From Conchocele bisecta (taxonomy: Eukaryota; Mollusca; Bivalvia; Lucinida; Thyasiridae), in contig CM055274.1 of the NCBI GenBank assembly GCA_029237695.1, positions 16,915,505 to 16,979,504 of the forward strand: a stretch of DNA of 64,000 nucleotides, written 5' to 3'. A model generated the notes under the pieces. The model was not told where the DNA came from. It made no database searches and worked only from the letters and a program-made list of their open reading frames with translations. This document shows positions 11,008-21,689 of the stretch, piece by piece. The stretch's first letter is position 1; each line of letters starts with the position of its first letter. The position numbers were made by a program, and so were the translations under genes.

Positions 11008-11294
11008 TGATGAAATCTGCTACTGAAATTGAAAAGGATGGGATACCAACGCACAATATTCGGAACAAATGACAAATTTAGAATAACGAAGGATGCACTG
11101 AAGGCCAAAAACAAATACTTAAAAAAACAGGGAAAATGGAATAGGGCCAAAGCCATCTCTGACGATGAAATTTCCACTCTCTACGAGAGGGGCTTATTGG
11201 GGACAGCCACACCAGAATCATTGTTGACCACCATGTGGTTCAATAACAGTATGCATTTTGGCATGCGGGAAATAGAGAACTACCAATTAAGGTA
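11008..11294 (+). pseudogene. Tyrosine recombinase, start of catalytic core
   Basis: The frame reads 'LLKLKRMGYQRTIFGTND', 'KDALKAKNKYLKKQGKWNR', 'ISDDEISTLYERGLLG', 'TPESLLTTMWFNNSMHFG' and 'MREIENYQLR'. In KIAA1958-like Crypton proteins this region precedes and includes the first catalytic Arg (the R of HFGLR; here HFGMR). The frame ends at AGG/TAAAAA, a possible splice donor; homology stops there. The roughly 100 residues normally found between this point and 'QWFTRQ' are not visible in 11308-11940, so the central core has probably been lost. Confidence 0.8.
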
Positions 11295-11307
11295 AAAAGC
11301 AAATAAA

Positions 11308-11466
11308 GTACCTGGCTTCGCACACCTCGATATTTTAAATGTACACGTTTGATGACTGTTTTTACAATTTTCTGAATAATTTGAGCACATTTGACTTTCT
11401 GACAATATTTGTCTTCAGAAAATGAATATTGAAACATGTAAAATGTGGGGTGTGAAGGCAGGTACA
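11308..11466. mobile_element. MITE with GTACCTGGCTTCGCACACC ends, second copy
   Basis: GTACCTGGCTTCGCACACC at 11308 is matched by an imperfect inverted end 'GGGTGTGAAGGCAGGTAC'. The body is AT-rich. It sits directly after the recombinase core exon. Confidence 0.7.
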
Positions 11467-11469
11467 CTA

Positions 11470-11884
11470 CTTACTCTACAGCAAATTCACATGTATAATT
11501 CCAGCACAAAAATATTTACACTATTCCCTAACATTTGATTGGCCCGTAGCAAGTCTCTGTCCAAAATTTATGTCCCAGTAAACTCCCACGCCGAACTACT
11601 TTCCGTAACCGTGAGGCGCAGTTAAAATCATTCTTAAGAAAACGGAAAATAAACACATTTTCTTGATGAATTTATTTCGAATGCTTGAATTATAAGGAAT
11701 GAATGGCATTATTGTGGAATTTATCGGGGATATAAACTTGGAAAAGTCGCGGGAATATTCGTCCAGTATTCCCGCGACTTTTCCAAGTTTATACCCCGAT
11801 AAATTCCACAAAAAGGCCATTCATTCCTATAGCAAATGCACATGTATACTAATCTCTTACCTGTCCGATGATGCGGCGTACATA
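11470..11884. repeat. Foldback repeat inside the transposon
   Basis: Contains a strong palindrome around 11766: 'GGAATTTATCGGGG' ... 'GACTTTTCCAAGTTTATA' pairs with its complement on the other side, arms about 75 bp. The segment 11501-11542 recurs inverted at the window start (34-72). It replaces the region where the middle of the recombinase gene would be expected. Confidence 0.6.
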
Positions 11885-11942
11885 GAGAATACCAGGCTAG
11901 TTAGTGTCTTGTGATATCAAGTTTATCAGGCAAGGCTAGGAA

Positions 11943-12549
11943 GTGACCGATAAAGACAGTCAGTGGTTTACAAGGCAACGTGTGGGAGCAAAAAAACTTT
12001 GGTCGCTTCTAAAAATTATGGTCCAAAAAGGGAAATTTGGATCCGGCTAAGTGAATCACAAGTCACTCTGCTAGAAAACACCTTGTCCAGAATTTGAGGG
12101 ACAGCAACATACCACCCACGGACATTATCTTACATAAAAATGTCCAGTCAATTCTGAACTACAGTGTTATTGAAGAAAAAAATCAAAGAAAGAAAGTGTT
12201 CCGAAATTTTGAGTAATTGTCCATCAAAGAAAAACACAAAGACACCACATACAGTTACCAGCAGTGATGCAAATATGAGCCCCATTGCGAGAGTATTTCC
12301 GCAGATGTCCATTCAATGCTTCACCTGTTCCTATTCCCACCCACCTACTCGACCAGGTGCTACAATGTCGATGCCAGTTCAGTCGGTTGCACAAGGGTCA
12401 AGCCATCATGTCAGCGCGATGTCCGTGTCAACGCAGCAATGGCAGCAATTTTATCGCCATTCTTTGGTGCGAATCATTTATAAAACATCGATGAATGTGT
12501 ATTGTAGTTCTGCACAGCCTGATATTCAGAATCCCCATCCAAGTTGTTA
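11943..12549 (+). pseudogene. Crypton-type tyrosine recombinase, C-terminal exon (right-arm copy)
   Basis: Same exon as 4542-5051 but in sense with the N-terminal exons. 'QWFTRQRVGAKKLWSLLK' is followed by an extra base near 12021 that shifts the frame. The TGA at 12052-12054 is shared with the other arm, followed by 'SHSARKHLVQNL' and 'HKNVQSILNYS'. A 4-bp insertion near 12180 shifts the frame again. With one upstream stop and one MITE insertion, the gene has at least five lesions. It would have catalysed strand exchange through the Tyr of 'NYS', assisted by the Arg of HFGMR and the His and Arg of HSAR. Confidence 0.8.
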
Positions 12550-12907
12550 GAAACTCTGAATCGGACTGTGTCCGCCATCTTGGTTTCAAATTTCACACAC
12601 TTGCAGTTGATTACTGTGGCGACACAGATTATCGGTTAAATGATATTGACTATATATTCAACCCTTTAATATAAATTAAACTTTTGTTAAATTGATAAAA
12701 AATGTATTTATTATATAAATTGACTAAAATCCGACCAGGGTTGGTAAATATTTGCTTCACTGAATTGGATTATTTTGCAACAGATTAATATCGGTCATCG
12801 GCTCGAAACACTGTTTCTTGCGCCGAACAAAATAGATTGCGCAATACGCACTTCCACATCTGGTCTGAAAATGTTTGTCTGCTTAATGAAACCAGTTACC
12901 TGATAAA

Positions 12908-13389
12908 GAGAATACCAGGGCCCAGTTGTTCAAAACACCAGTTAGCTTAACACCGGGCCCGGTTGCTCAAAACATCCGTTAGCTTAACGGACTGTTAAAT
13001 TCTTAAACTGAATGGATTAAAATCTCTGATTTTTTAATAGAGTTTTAACCATTCAGTTAAGGATTTAACAGTCCATTAAGCTAATTGATGTTTTGAACAA
13101 CCGGGCCCAGACTGTTAAATCATTAACGGACTGTTAAATCCTTAACTGAATGGTTAAAATCTCTGTTTTAACAGAGATTTTTAACCATTCAGTTAAGGAT
13201 TTAACAGTCCGTTAAGCTAACGGATGTTTTGAGCAACCGGGCCCAGGCTAGTGTCTTGATATCAAGTTTGTCAGGCTCGGCACGGGAAATGCATGGAATT
13301 TCCTCGGCTGAGCCTCGGAAATTCCTATGCGTTTTCTACGCCTTGCCTCATAAAAACTTGATATCAAAGACACTAGACCTGGTATTCTC
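12908..13389. mobile_element. Foldback terminal domain of the recombinase transposon
   Basis: GAGAATACCAGG (12908) to CTGGTATTCTC (13389). The outer hairpin surrounds nested palindromic units bounded by 'GGGCCCGGTTG' and 'CAACCGGGCCC'. In the short relative at 34334 this domain is only ~125 bp and lacks the nested units, which are therefore later insertions. Confidence 0.7.
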
Positions 13390-14662
13390 TACATTGGTAG
13401 TTTTAGAGAAAGACCTCTATATTGTTAGAGAAATACCTCTAAAGACATATTGTTAGAGAAATACCCTCTATATTGTTTGAGCTATATTGTAGTAGAGAAA
13501 GACCTCTATATTGTTAGAGAAATACCTCTAAAGACATATTGTTAGAGAAAGACCTCTATATTGTTAGAGCTATATTGTAGTAGAGAAAGAAAGACCTATA
13601 TTGTTAGAGAAATACCTCTATATTGTTAGAGCTATTTTGTAGTAGAGAAAGACCTCTATATTGTTAGAGCTATATTGTAGTAGAGAAATACCTCTATATT
13701 GTTAGAGAAAGACCTCTATATTGTTCTATATTGTATAGAAAGACTTATGGAAACACCTATACTGTAGAGAAAGATCTGTAGAGAAATACCTCTATTATTG
13801 TAGAGAAAGACCTCTATTATTGTAGAGAAATACCTCTATTATTGTAGAGAAATACCTCTATTATTGTAGAGAAAGACCTCTATTATTGTAGAGAAAGACC
13901 TCTATTATTGTAGAGAAATACCTCTATTATTGTAGAGAAATATCTCTATTATTGTAGAGAAAGACCTCTATTATTGTAGAGAAATACCTCTATTATTGTA
14001 GAGAAAGACCTCTATTATTGTAGAGAAATACCTCTGAAAGACCTCTATTATTGTAGAGAAAGACCTCTATTATTGTAGAGAAATACCTCTATTATTGTAG
14101 AGAAAGACCTCTATTATTGTAGAGAAATACCTCTATTATTGTAGAGAAATATCTCTATTATTGTAGAGAAATACCTCTATTATTGTAGAGAAAGACCTCT
14201 ATTATTGTAGAGAAATACCTCTATTATTGTAGAGAAAGACCTCTATTATTGTAGAGAAATACCTCTGAAAGACCTCTATTATTGTAGAGAAAGACCTCTA
14301 TTATTGTGGAGAAATACCTCTATTATTGTAGAGAAATACCTCTATTATTGTAGAGAAAGACCTCTATTATTGTAGAGAAATACCTCTATTATTGTAGAGA
14401 AAGACCTCTATTATTGTAGAGAAATACCTCTATTATTGTAGAGAAATACCTCTATTATTGTAGAGAAATACCTCTATTATTGTAGAGAAAGACCTCTATT
14501 ATTGTAGAGAAATACCTCTGTTATTGTAGAGAAAGACCTCTATTATTGTAGAGAAAGACCTCTATTATTGTAGAGAAATACCTCTATTATTGTAGAGAAA
14601 GACCTCTATTATTGTAGAGTATTGTAGAGAAATACCTCTATTATTGTAGAGAAAGACCTCCG
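13390..14662. repeat. Satellite array 3' of the transposon
   Basis: The first ~370 bp carry the variant 'GTTAGAGCTATATTGTAGTAG'. The rest is a very regular AGAAATACCTCTATTATTGTAG array alternating with AGAAAGACC. Same strand as 5106-7667. Confidence 0.95.
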
Positions 14663-14944
14663 GCTATTGATGCACGGCCTGGGTGGGACACACGGACACA
14701 CATTTATACAGCAGGTGGAGAGAAGCCTCGACTGTTTTATAGATCTTGTGAAGAAGGGAGAGTATCCTGTAAAGCCTCCCACTGCTACAACTACTCAGTA
14801 AGTAATGCTATAATGCCATGGATCAACATAAATCCAACATTTATCCCATCACAGGAAGCCAATTCCACCTTAAATATGAGCCGAATCAAATCGAAAATCT
14901 GATTAATTTGAAATATTGATTGATTCCAAACGTTAAAAATGCAA

Positions 14945-16594
14945 CAGGGCTCCAGATAAGGAATTAGTAATTGAGTACTGTCACTCCATCATTTCTGAAG
15001 CAATTGGATATTTCAAAATTTTAATTTGGTAAACTAAAATAAACACACTACTGTTTACATCAAAGACAGCAATTATTAAATAGTTTGCTTTGAAATGAAA
15101 AACGCGGCTTGGCCTTTCATTAGAATTGTCTCCTTGGAGACAATTCTAATGAAATACCAAGATGTGTTTTCATGGTAAATAAGCAGAATATGCTATATTT
15201 GTGGTCTGTTTATTGTTTTGTGCAGCATGATAAAGGTACCAAAACTTTTTTATTGCTGTTTGATACTCGCTACTTCTGATTTCAATGTTTTTTTTTTTGC
15301 AATTTGAATTGGGTATACATTAAGAAAATACGCAGCTTATCTGGAGCTCTGAATTCAATATTGCATTTCTTATTGCCCACACTTGTTATGCCCCTTATGC
15401 GATAGCAAGTGGGTGGGGGGTGGGGGTCATATTTTTATGTTGCTCTTGAGGTTTCGTACGTCATTCCGTCCGTCCGTCAGTACGTCTCAGTCCGTCCATG
15501 TACATTTACGTAAACAAATTTTTCTCCAACAATGTAACTATTCAATATTAGCGATGGATTACTTCAATACTTGGACACTTGCAATCACCTGAACATTTGG
15601 CCTTTGTCACCTTCGAAATGTCGCTGAAACACTTAATAATGCTATTTTGTTACGTCAAAAAGTTTGTAAGAGTTTCTCCAACATGTAAAACATCTTCAAT
15701 ATTACGCGAATGATTGCTTCAATACTTGGACACTTGAATCACCTGAACATTTGTCACACACTCACGCCACCATTAACATGACTTTGGCCTTTGTCACCTT
15801 CGAAATGTCTCTGAAACACTTAGCTATTTTGTTACGTCAAAAAGTTTGTAAGAGTTTCTCCAACATGCAATATCTTCAATATTACATAAAGGATTGCTTC
15901 AATACTTGGACACGTGAATCACTTTGAACATTTGTCACACACGTACCACATTAACACGACCTTGACCTTTGTCACCTTCGAAATTTGGCTGAAACACTTA
16001 GCCATTTTGTTATGTAAAGAAGCTTGTAAGAGTCTAACAGCATATCTTCAATATTACATGAAGGATTACTTTAATGTTTGGACAGTTCATTCGCCTGAAC
16101 ATGTGTGACACAATCACACCACCAATGACATGACCTTGACCTTTGTGCCCTTCAATGGTGCTGAAACACTTAGCTATTTTCTTACGTCAAAAATGTTTGT
16201 AAGACTTTCTCAAATGACTTCTGAAATTTGTGTAAACTTAAAATTTTCTTTTTTGACACAATCTCGAGTCCAGTATGCCATGCGGTCATATCCGTGTTTT
16301 ACAAATATAATTTCTAGTTTACTTTCCATTTATTTTGAGAGACATTCTGCTTTCCACCATACGCTACACACAACAATTGTCGTCTGCTGTTGCTTTTATA
16401 TCTTGCCTTATTTCTCAATAAAAACATGGTCTGACAGCATTTTCAGTATCATTTCCAATGGAAATGATTCTGTAGTGCTGTCAATGCATGTTTTAATTTA
16501 TTCTAAAGTGCTGGCAAAGCATGTGATGATAAAAATGGAAAATAGAAAATAAACAGCAGACCACAAGAAATTAAGATAACGGTGTAAGGGTTAA
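14945..16594. repeat. Right-arm mirror of MITEs and ~175-bp tandem units
   Basis: Contains, in order, the CAGGGCTCCAGATAAGG foldback (14945-15350), the TTATGCGATAGC head with GTCCGTCC (15383-15500), four ~175-bp units (15540-16190) and the partial TTAA-MITE ending AAGGGTTAA (16594). All are inverted relative to 601-2260. Confidence 0.8.
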
Positions 16595-17011
16595 ATATCA
16601 TTTGCAGAATACATCACCGTTGGCATATTATAATGTTGCTGGGATTTAATTAACAAAACTCTTTAAGTCCATCTAAAACTGTTATTAATTTAATGAATTT
16701 ACAAGTTATTACCGAGTAAGTTATCTAATGTTTCTAAATAAATTTAACATTTACTGTAATTCCCTACTTCGCGTTGTGCTCCTGTACTTCGCTTTGTGTC
16801 CGGTTGTAAATAATGTAAATGCTTTGATTTAACGACGGCACTGACTCGATGACCTTGCATGTCGGGACCGACTATTTAAGTCCCCATCCGATAGGACTAG
16901 GCTAGCACGAAGTCGTCTTGCCTAAGGACACACCGAATCGACCATTCGCAGCGGTCAAGGTGGGAATCGAACCCGGGGTCTCCGGTTCACAGTCCGACGC
17001 TCTACCTACTG

Positions 17012-17103
17012 CTCTCAAACCATGTTTTTGTTGAGAAAAAAATAACAAAATATGGAACAACAGCAGACAACAATTTTTGTTTCCAGCATTCTAAAGGTTA
17101 AAC
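17012..17103. mobile_element. Half TTAA-MITE at the palindrome edge
   Basis: Starts abruptly in the middle of the family ('AAACCATGTTTTTGTTGAG') and ends '...CTAAAGGTTAA'. It is joined directly to the truncated SINE, so the outer palindrome breakpoint lies at about 17011/17012. Confidence 0.6.
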
Positions 17104-17206
17104 ATCTGACATGGGCTGTTCTATTCTGATTCTTGGAAAATTCCATTATCCCATACGGGGTGAGTAGAACTTTGTTTATATGTTATCTCCCTTGAGATAG
17201 CCTATT

Positions 17207-17399
17207 CAGAGCTCCAGTTAAGGTGCGTAATTTTGGAGGTAAATTTCTTATTTCTCCATCAAAAATGGCAAGTTGGGAGTGCTTTAGAATCGTCTCAATG
17301 AGACGATTCTAAAGGGACTCCCAACTTGCCATTTTTGATGAAGAAATAAACAAATTTCACCCCAAGTTGGTCAAATTACGCACCTTAACTGGAGCTCTG
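17207..17399. mobile_element. Foldback MITE, CAGAGCTCCAGTTAAGG family
   Basis: Near-perfect palindrome: CAGAGCTCCAGTTAAGGTGC ... ACCTTAACTGGAGCTCTG, with arms about 90 bp joined at 'GTCTCAATGAGAC'. A second copy lies at 25552-25742. Confidence 0.85.
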
Positions 17400-18351
17400 C
17401 TATAAACGGCGAGTTACACCAAGAAAATAGTGCCCTGTGCCAACTTATCCAATGGCATTTTGGTCTGTCTTGCTTTGTATCTAAAACTCTACATATATTA
17501 TTCTCTATAGTTATCACAGTTTGGGGCTCAGTTTCTCAGTTAAATTCTGGAAAATATGAATCAAGACATTTTGTGCATATATGAATACAGCAGCTATTAT
17601 CTTTAGTTCTCACAGTTAGGTAGCAGTGACCAGTTAGCCGCCAGTTTTGTACACGTTTTTCTGGGAGTTTCGAACATTAATTTATTCTAGAGAATACGTA
17701 TGGATAGGAATGGGTTTTGCACAATCACAGTACATTTGCCTCTGGATGATTGAGAAAATATGCAACTTTCAGTCACTAGTTCTACAAGTGATCAGTTTTT
17801 GTGGAGATAACATATTTCAGTACTTTCAGTACTTTGATTTAAAATATTGGCAAATACTGCAGATACTGATGAGATCATCATGAGACGCTCATCCGGATCC
17901 ACAATATTTTTGTAAATGTTTGAATTATGTCCTGTGTGGGTGAAAGGGTTAATAGATGAAGAAAAGAGCAGCATAGCTAGATCAGTGTCAGCCAATCAAA
18001 CTAAATGATTTCTAGGATAAATTTGGAGAACATATTGAGAAAGTTTAATAAGTCGAGTTCTAGATAGCTTATGTATGTATGTATAACTAGTAAACATGTT
18101 GGCCGTACACAGCCGCCTGTGTTAAACTTGCCAATATGTCCACATTTCTCAGCATATACAAATGTATTGGAAATCTCAACTCGCAATGAAAGCAGTTTGA
18201 TTGGCTGAGCCTGAGCTGTAGCACAGCTCAGGCTCAGCCCATCAATCTGCTTGATTTCAGGCACGATGTTTAAGTATTCTGAAAGAACACAATTGATAAC
18301 TATTGGCAATGATTAGTGCAGGCGGTGCATGTGTAAAACAAGATGTTCATG
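17400..18351. other. No gene seen
   Basis: Mostly unique sequence. It holds a hairpin at 18211-18243 ('GGCTGAGCCTGAGCTGT' with its complement) and a fragment of the 'CTGATGAG...GGATCC' dispersed family at 17865-17945. Confidence 0.5.
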
Positions 18352-18785
18352 CCACAGGTTGAAGTAACGGACTGAGGTCTATAAATACATTAAATATGCC
18401 TAAAAGCATCAATAAATAAAGAAGAAAAAAAAAGTGAAATATTTTTTTTTACTCCCTCCATATACTCTATATGGAGGGAGTAAAAACAAAAACTTAGCTT
18501 TTTTTTCTTCATTTATTGATGCTTTTAGGCATATTTAACCCTTACAATGATGAATTAATTTGTGTCGTCTGCTGAATATTTTTTATTTTCCATTTTTCTC
18601 ATAAAAAACTTGGTTGGTAGCACTTTAGAATCATGTCCAATGGAAATGATTCTAAAATGCTGCCAAACCATGTTTTTACTGAGAGAAAAGACAAAATATG
18701 AACTAACAGCAGACAACTATTTTCGGTTCCCGCCTTCTAAGGGTTAATGTATTTATAGACCTCGGTCCGTTACTTCAACCTGTGG
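18352..18785. mobile_element. Foldback element carrying a TTAA-MITE in one arm
   Basis: 'CCACAGGTTGAAGTAACGG' at 18352 is matched by its complement at 18765-18785, and the hairpin tip is at 'CCATATACTCTATATGG' (18458-18474). The right arm contains the TTAA-MITE 18535-18747; the left arm has a single TTAA ('TACATTAAATATG') at the same place. Confidence 0.85.
18535..18747. mobile_element. TTAA-MITE, complete, nested
   Basis: TTAACCCTTACAATGATG ... CCTTCTAAGGGTTAA with the core palindrome 'TTTAGAATCATGTCC/GGAAATGATTCTAAA' and 'GTCGTCTGCTG/CAGCAGACAAC'. TTAA is duplicated at the ends and single in the partner arm. Confidence 0.85.
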
Positions 18786-18789
18786 TTCA

Positions 18790-19215
18790 TGCATACCGAG
18801 CAGCTGCTTAGTCTTCCGAGGTGAATCGCGCTTCACTGAATACGGATACAGCTTCTTGACGAGGTAGCCATGGAAACTGGTGAAATATGGCTCCAAATTT
18901 AATGTCTGCTCTGCTAGATCATGGTCTGGCTTGGCCAAAATGGACTTGACGACTACAAAATATAAAGGACCACTACATGCAGTAGTATGTGACCTTAACC
19001 TTGGGCTTAACGGGGACCCGAGGATCATGGATTTGTCAAAGCTTGATAGAGGGACCATCAGAGGAATGTATGTGTGATATATGAAGCAGCTATGGGAAAG
19101 GAAATAGAAATTGCAAGAAATTTACCTGAGCGGGATGTACCGGACGGGACGTGCCGACGCCAGTAACTATATATGCCCCCCTCACCATTGGGTGGCGGGG
19201 GCATAAAAGGTTGGC
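18790..19215 (-). repeat. Fragment of a Helitron-type tandem-repeat element
   Basis: Minus-strand relative of the units at 57.4-58.4 kb ('TATGTGACCTTAACCTTGGGC', 'GACCATCAGAGG', 'GATATATGAAGC') running into a hairpin head 'TATGCCCCCC...GGGGGCATA' at 19169-19205. Confidence 0.5.
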
Positions 19216-19440
19216 CAAGGTTACCTATGTGAGTATGGTGACTATGCCTAATAGCAGTCTCCGCGAAACTCATCTGACCGACGGACTTGTCCGGTAAAAT
19301 TGCCGCCGGTCCAACAGTAAACCAGAGAAGTGGTGCTGACCAAATTTTATTATTTTTTTTACTTTTCTATTCCAAGCCTCGAATCACCTTCTACCGTTGA
19401 TGTCCATTTCTGTACCCAATTTCATCAACATTTGCAAACT

Positions 19441-19646
19441 ATACTTATCTAGCAAGTATACTTTGAGGGAGTAATCATTTTATTTTCCCCGAAATGCAAT
19501 ATTTCATATAGAACTAACGACTGCATATATTTGATGATTAAAAAAGTATGCAGAATTATTATACTGAATTTGTGCTATGTAATGTAATAAATTCAGTATA
19601 ATAAAAAATAATAAAATTTATCCTTAAATTTAAATTTCTCCCTCAA
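19441..19646. mobile_element. MITE with GTATACTTTGAGGG ends
   Basis: Preceded by 'ACTTATCTAGCAAG'. Internal 'CTGCATATATTTGATGATTA' and 'ATTATACTGAATTT' are as in the copies at 10756 and 31163. The right end is 'CTCCCTCAA'. Confidence 0.75.
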
Positions 19647-19647
19647 T

Positions 19648-20110
19648 GGTCATGGTGCACGTCATTAGTTTGAGCTGGCGATCAGCTATCGGCCAAATAT
19701 GATACTAATGCACCATGACCATATACTATAGAAACTCCAACCATACAAACGTTCGTCCAATTCTGATCGTTCACCGATCTAACAAAAAACACTTTTTTGT
19801 CTAATTTTGTTCATTATCTGGAACCGGGTCAATGCACCATCTTCCATAATACAACCGGAAGCGTCTATGTAAAGAACATCTCTGATTGGCTAAATCTAAA
19901 CTGTGATGACGTCATTCAACCTATTTCGGGATTCCGGAAGACATAATCTGATAGTACGCGAATCATGAATGAAAGTAGAAAATATGTGTTTTTTAGATCG
20001 GTGAACGATCACAATTGGACGAACTTTGTATGGTTGGAGTTGCTAATGTATATGGTCATGGTGCACGACTTTAGTTTGAGCTGGCGATCAGTTATTGGTC
20101 AAATATGACC
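19648..20110. repeat. Foldback MITE between two direct repeats
   Basis: A ~55-bp direct repeat ('TGGTCATGGTGCACG', 'GTTTGAGCTGGCGATCAG') occurs at 19648-19702 and 20051-20108. Between them is a ~305-bp element with inverted ends 'AACTCCAACCATACAAA' and subterminal 'GATCGTTCACCGATCTAA'. Confidence 0.65.
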
Positions 20111-20554
20111 GATAATCCACGCCGGACGGCCTCCGATTCTGTGTGAGATTCTTTCGTACACACAAATTTCGCTTTGGATGGGGTATACACAATGCAAATA
20201 ACTGAATAAATGCTGGAAACAGTGATTTGAAGTGAATATATTCACACACCGAATACCTTTATCGATTGCCAGAGACAGAAGTCATACATTTAATCGATGT
20301 TTATTGTGTTTGTGCGAGCCGGAAAAGAGAGGGCTCTTTCTATAATAGCCATATTGATACTCACCTTTATAAATAGAATATGGTACTGTACGAGACCAAG
20401 TGGGTGGGGTAATGGAATTTTTTATAGGCATTTTTGTTTGTGTCGTAGGTCCGAGTCTTCCACCTGTGATGTTACTGTGTAACTCGAAGTATGATGGCCA
20501 ACGGCTTCATGTTATATTTCAGTCTGATCAGGGTCGTCACAATTTGCAATGGCC

Positions 20555-20899
20555 AGCAGGTCTCCAGATAAGGAATTAGTAATGAGTATTGTCATTTCTG
20601 AAGCAATTGGGTATTTCATTTAAAATTTTAAATGGGTAAAATAAAATCACACTACTGTTTACACATCAACACACAAAAGTATTGCTTCGAAATGAAAACA
20701 TGTCTTGGCATGTCATTAGAATTGTCTCCAAGATGTGTTTTCATGGAAAATAAGAAAAATATTATTGTTTTCTGCAGCATGATAAAAATACCACAAATAT
20801 TTTACTGCTTTTTGATAATCACTATTTCTGATTTCAATTGGGTTTTTGGCAATTTTAATTGGGTATTTAAGCAAATACGCAGCTTATCGGGAGCTCTGG
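20555..20899. mobile_element. Foldback MITE, CAGAGCTCCAGATAAG family
   Basis: Starts 'CTCCAGATAAGGAATTAG', ends 'CAGCTTATCGGGAGCTCTG'. The family core 'TCATTAGAATTGTCTCC' is present. Confidence 0.7.
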
Positions 20900-20963
20900 G
20901 CACATGCCATTACATACATAGTGAAAATGTGAAATGGTACCAAGCTGCTTATGGTCAGTATAA

Positions 20964-21356
20964 CAGAGCTCCAGATAAGCTGCGTATTTGCGTAAATACC
21001 CAATTAAAATTGCCAAAAACCCAATTGAAATCAGAAGTAGTGCGTATCAAAAAGCAATGAAAAATTTGTGGTATCTTTATCAAGCTACAGAAAACAATAA
21101 ACAGACCACAAATATAGCATATTTTCTTATTTTTCCATGAAAACACATCTTGGTATTTCATTAGAATTGTCTCCAATTCTAATGAAATACCAAGACGTGT
21201 TTTCATTTAGAGGCAAACTATTCAATAACTGCGGTCTGCAGATGTGTAAATAGTAGTGTGATTTCATTTTACCCAATTAAAATTTTGAAATACCCAATTG
21301 CTTCAGAAATGATGGAGTGACAATACTCAATTACTAATTCCTTATCTGGAGCCCTG
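20964..21356. mobile_element. Foldback MITE, CAGAGCTCCAGATAAG family
   Basis: CAGAGCTCCAGATAAGCTGC ... CCTTATCTGGAGCCCTG. It is inverted relative to the copy ending only 65 bp upstream. Confidence 0.8.
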
Positions 21357-21689
21357 GTATAATTATGATTATGATCTACACTGTGATCTATAATGCAGTA
21401 AATTCTGAGAGATCATGGCAGATATGTAATCTAACATTACGCCATTTAAAGTTAATTTACTGAATATCAAATAATTTTTTATAAAAAAATTGGGCAGGTG
21501 GGTAACTTATTTTTTATTAAAAAAAAATGTAATTACTGCTAAAAACAATAATCAATGATTTTTCTTCAAATATATACAAATGAAAAACTAATCTGGCATT
21601 ATTTGTTAAGGGTTGGCGGAGATGATATTCCGTAAATTATGTTTATATGGCATTATACCTTTCACGTCAGAAATGACAATCACCACCAA

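Larger units (their letters stand above)
7668..13389 (+). mobile_element. Crypton-like tyrosine-recombinase DNA transposon, inserted at TA in a satellite
   Basis: The left end is TTTATCAGGTTACTTGCG. An internal junction TTACCTGATAAA/GAGAATACC lies at 12907/12908. The right end is ...CTGGTATTCTC. TA precedes 7668 and follows 13389, and the flanking satellite units realign across the insertion as 'GAGCTATATTGTAG', so the target duplication is TA. It holds the exons of a tyrosine recombinase (8137-8297, 10338-10686, about 11008-11294, 11943-12549), two further MITEs and a minisatellite. A 378-bp relative (34334-34711) has the same two ends and no gene. Known Cryptons use tyrosine recombinases and lack terminal inverted repeats; the TA target and hairpin end are what is unusual here. 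The gene is broken, so this copy is probably dead. Confidence 0.7.
11889..17011. repeat. Right arm of the long inverted repeat
   Basis: Reverse complement of 187-5105. The inner limit lies in a partial GAGAATACCAGGCTAG terminal domain (11885-11940) and the outer limit in the SINE A box. Differences from the left arm include one extra T near 12021, a 4-bp insertion near 12180, a lost A near 12287 and 'CATCACATGC' versus 'CATCAAAAACATGC'. The arms have therefore diverged and are not a simple copy of the same reads. Confidence 0.9.

Noticed and set aside
187..17011. Giant transposon with 5-kb terminal inverted repeats
   Set aside because: Outer ends cut a SINE and a MITE, there is no flanking duplication, and the internal transposon has its own ends unrelated to the arm limits.
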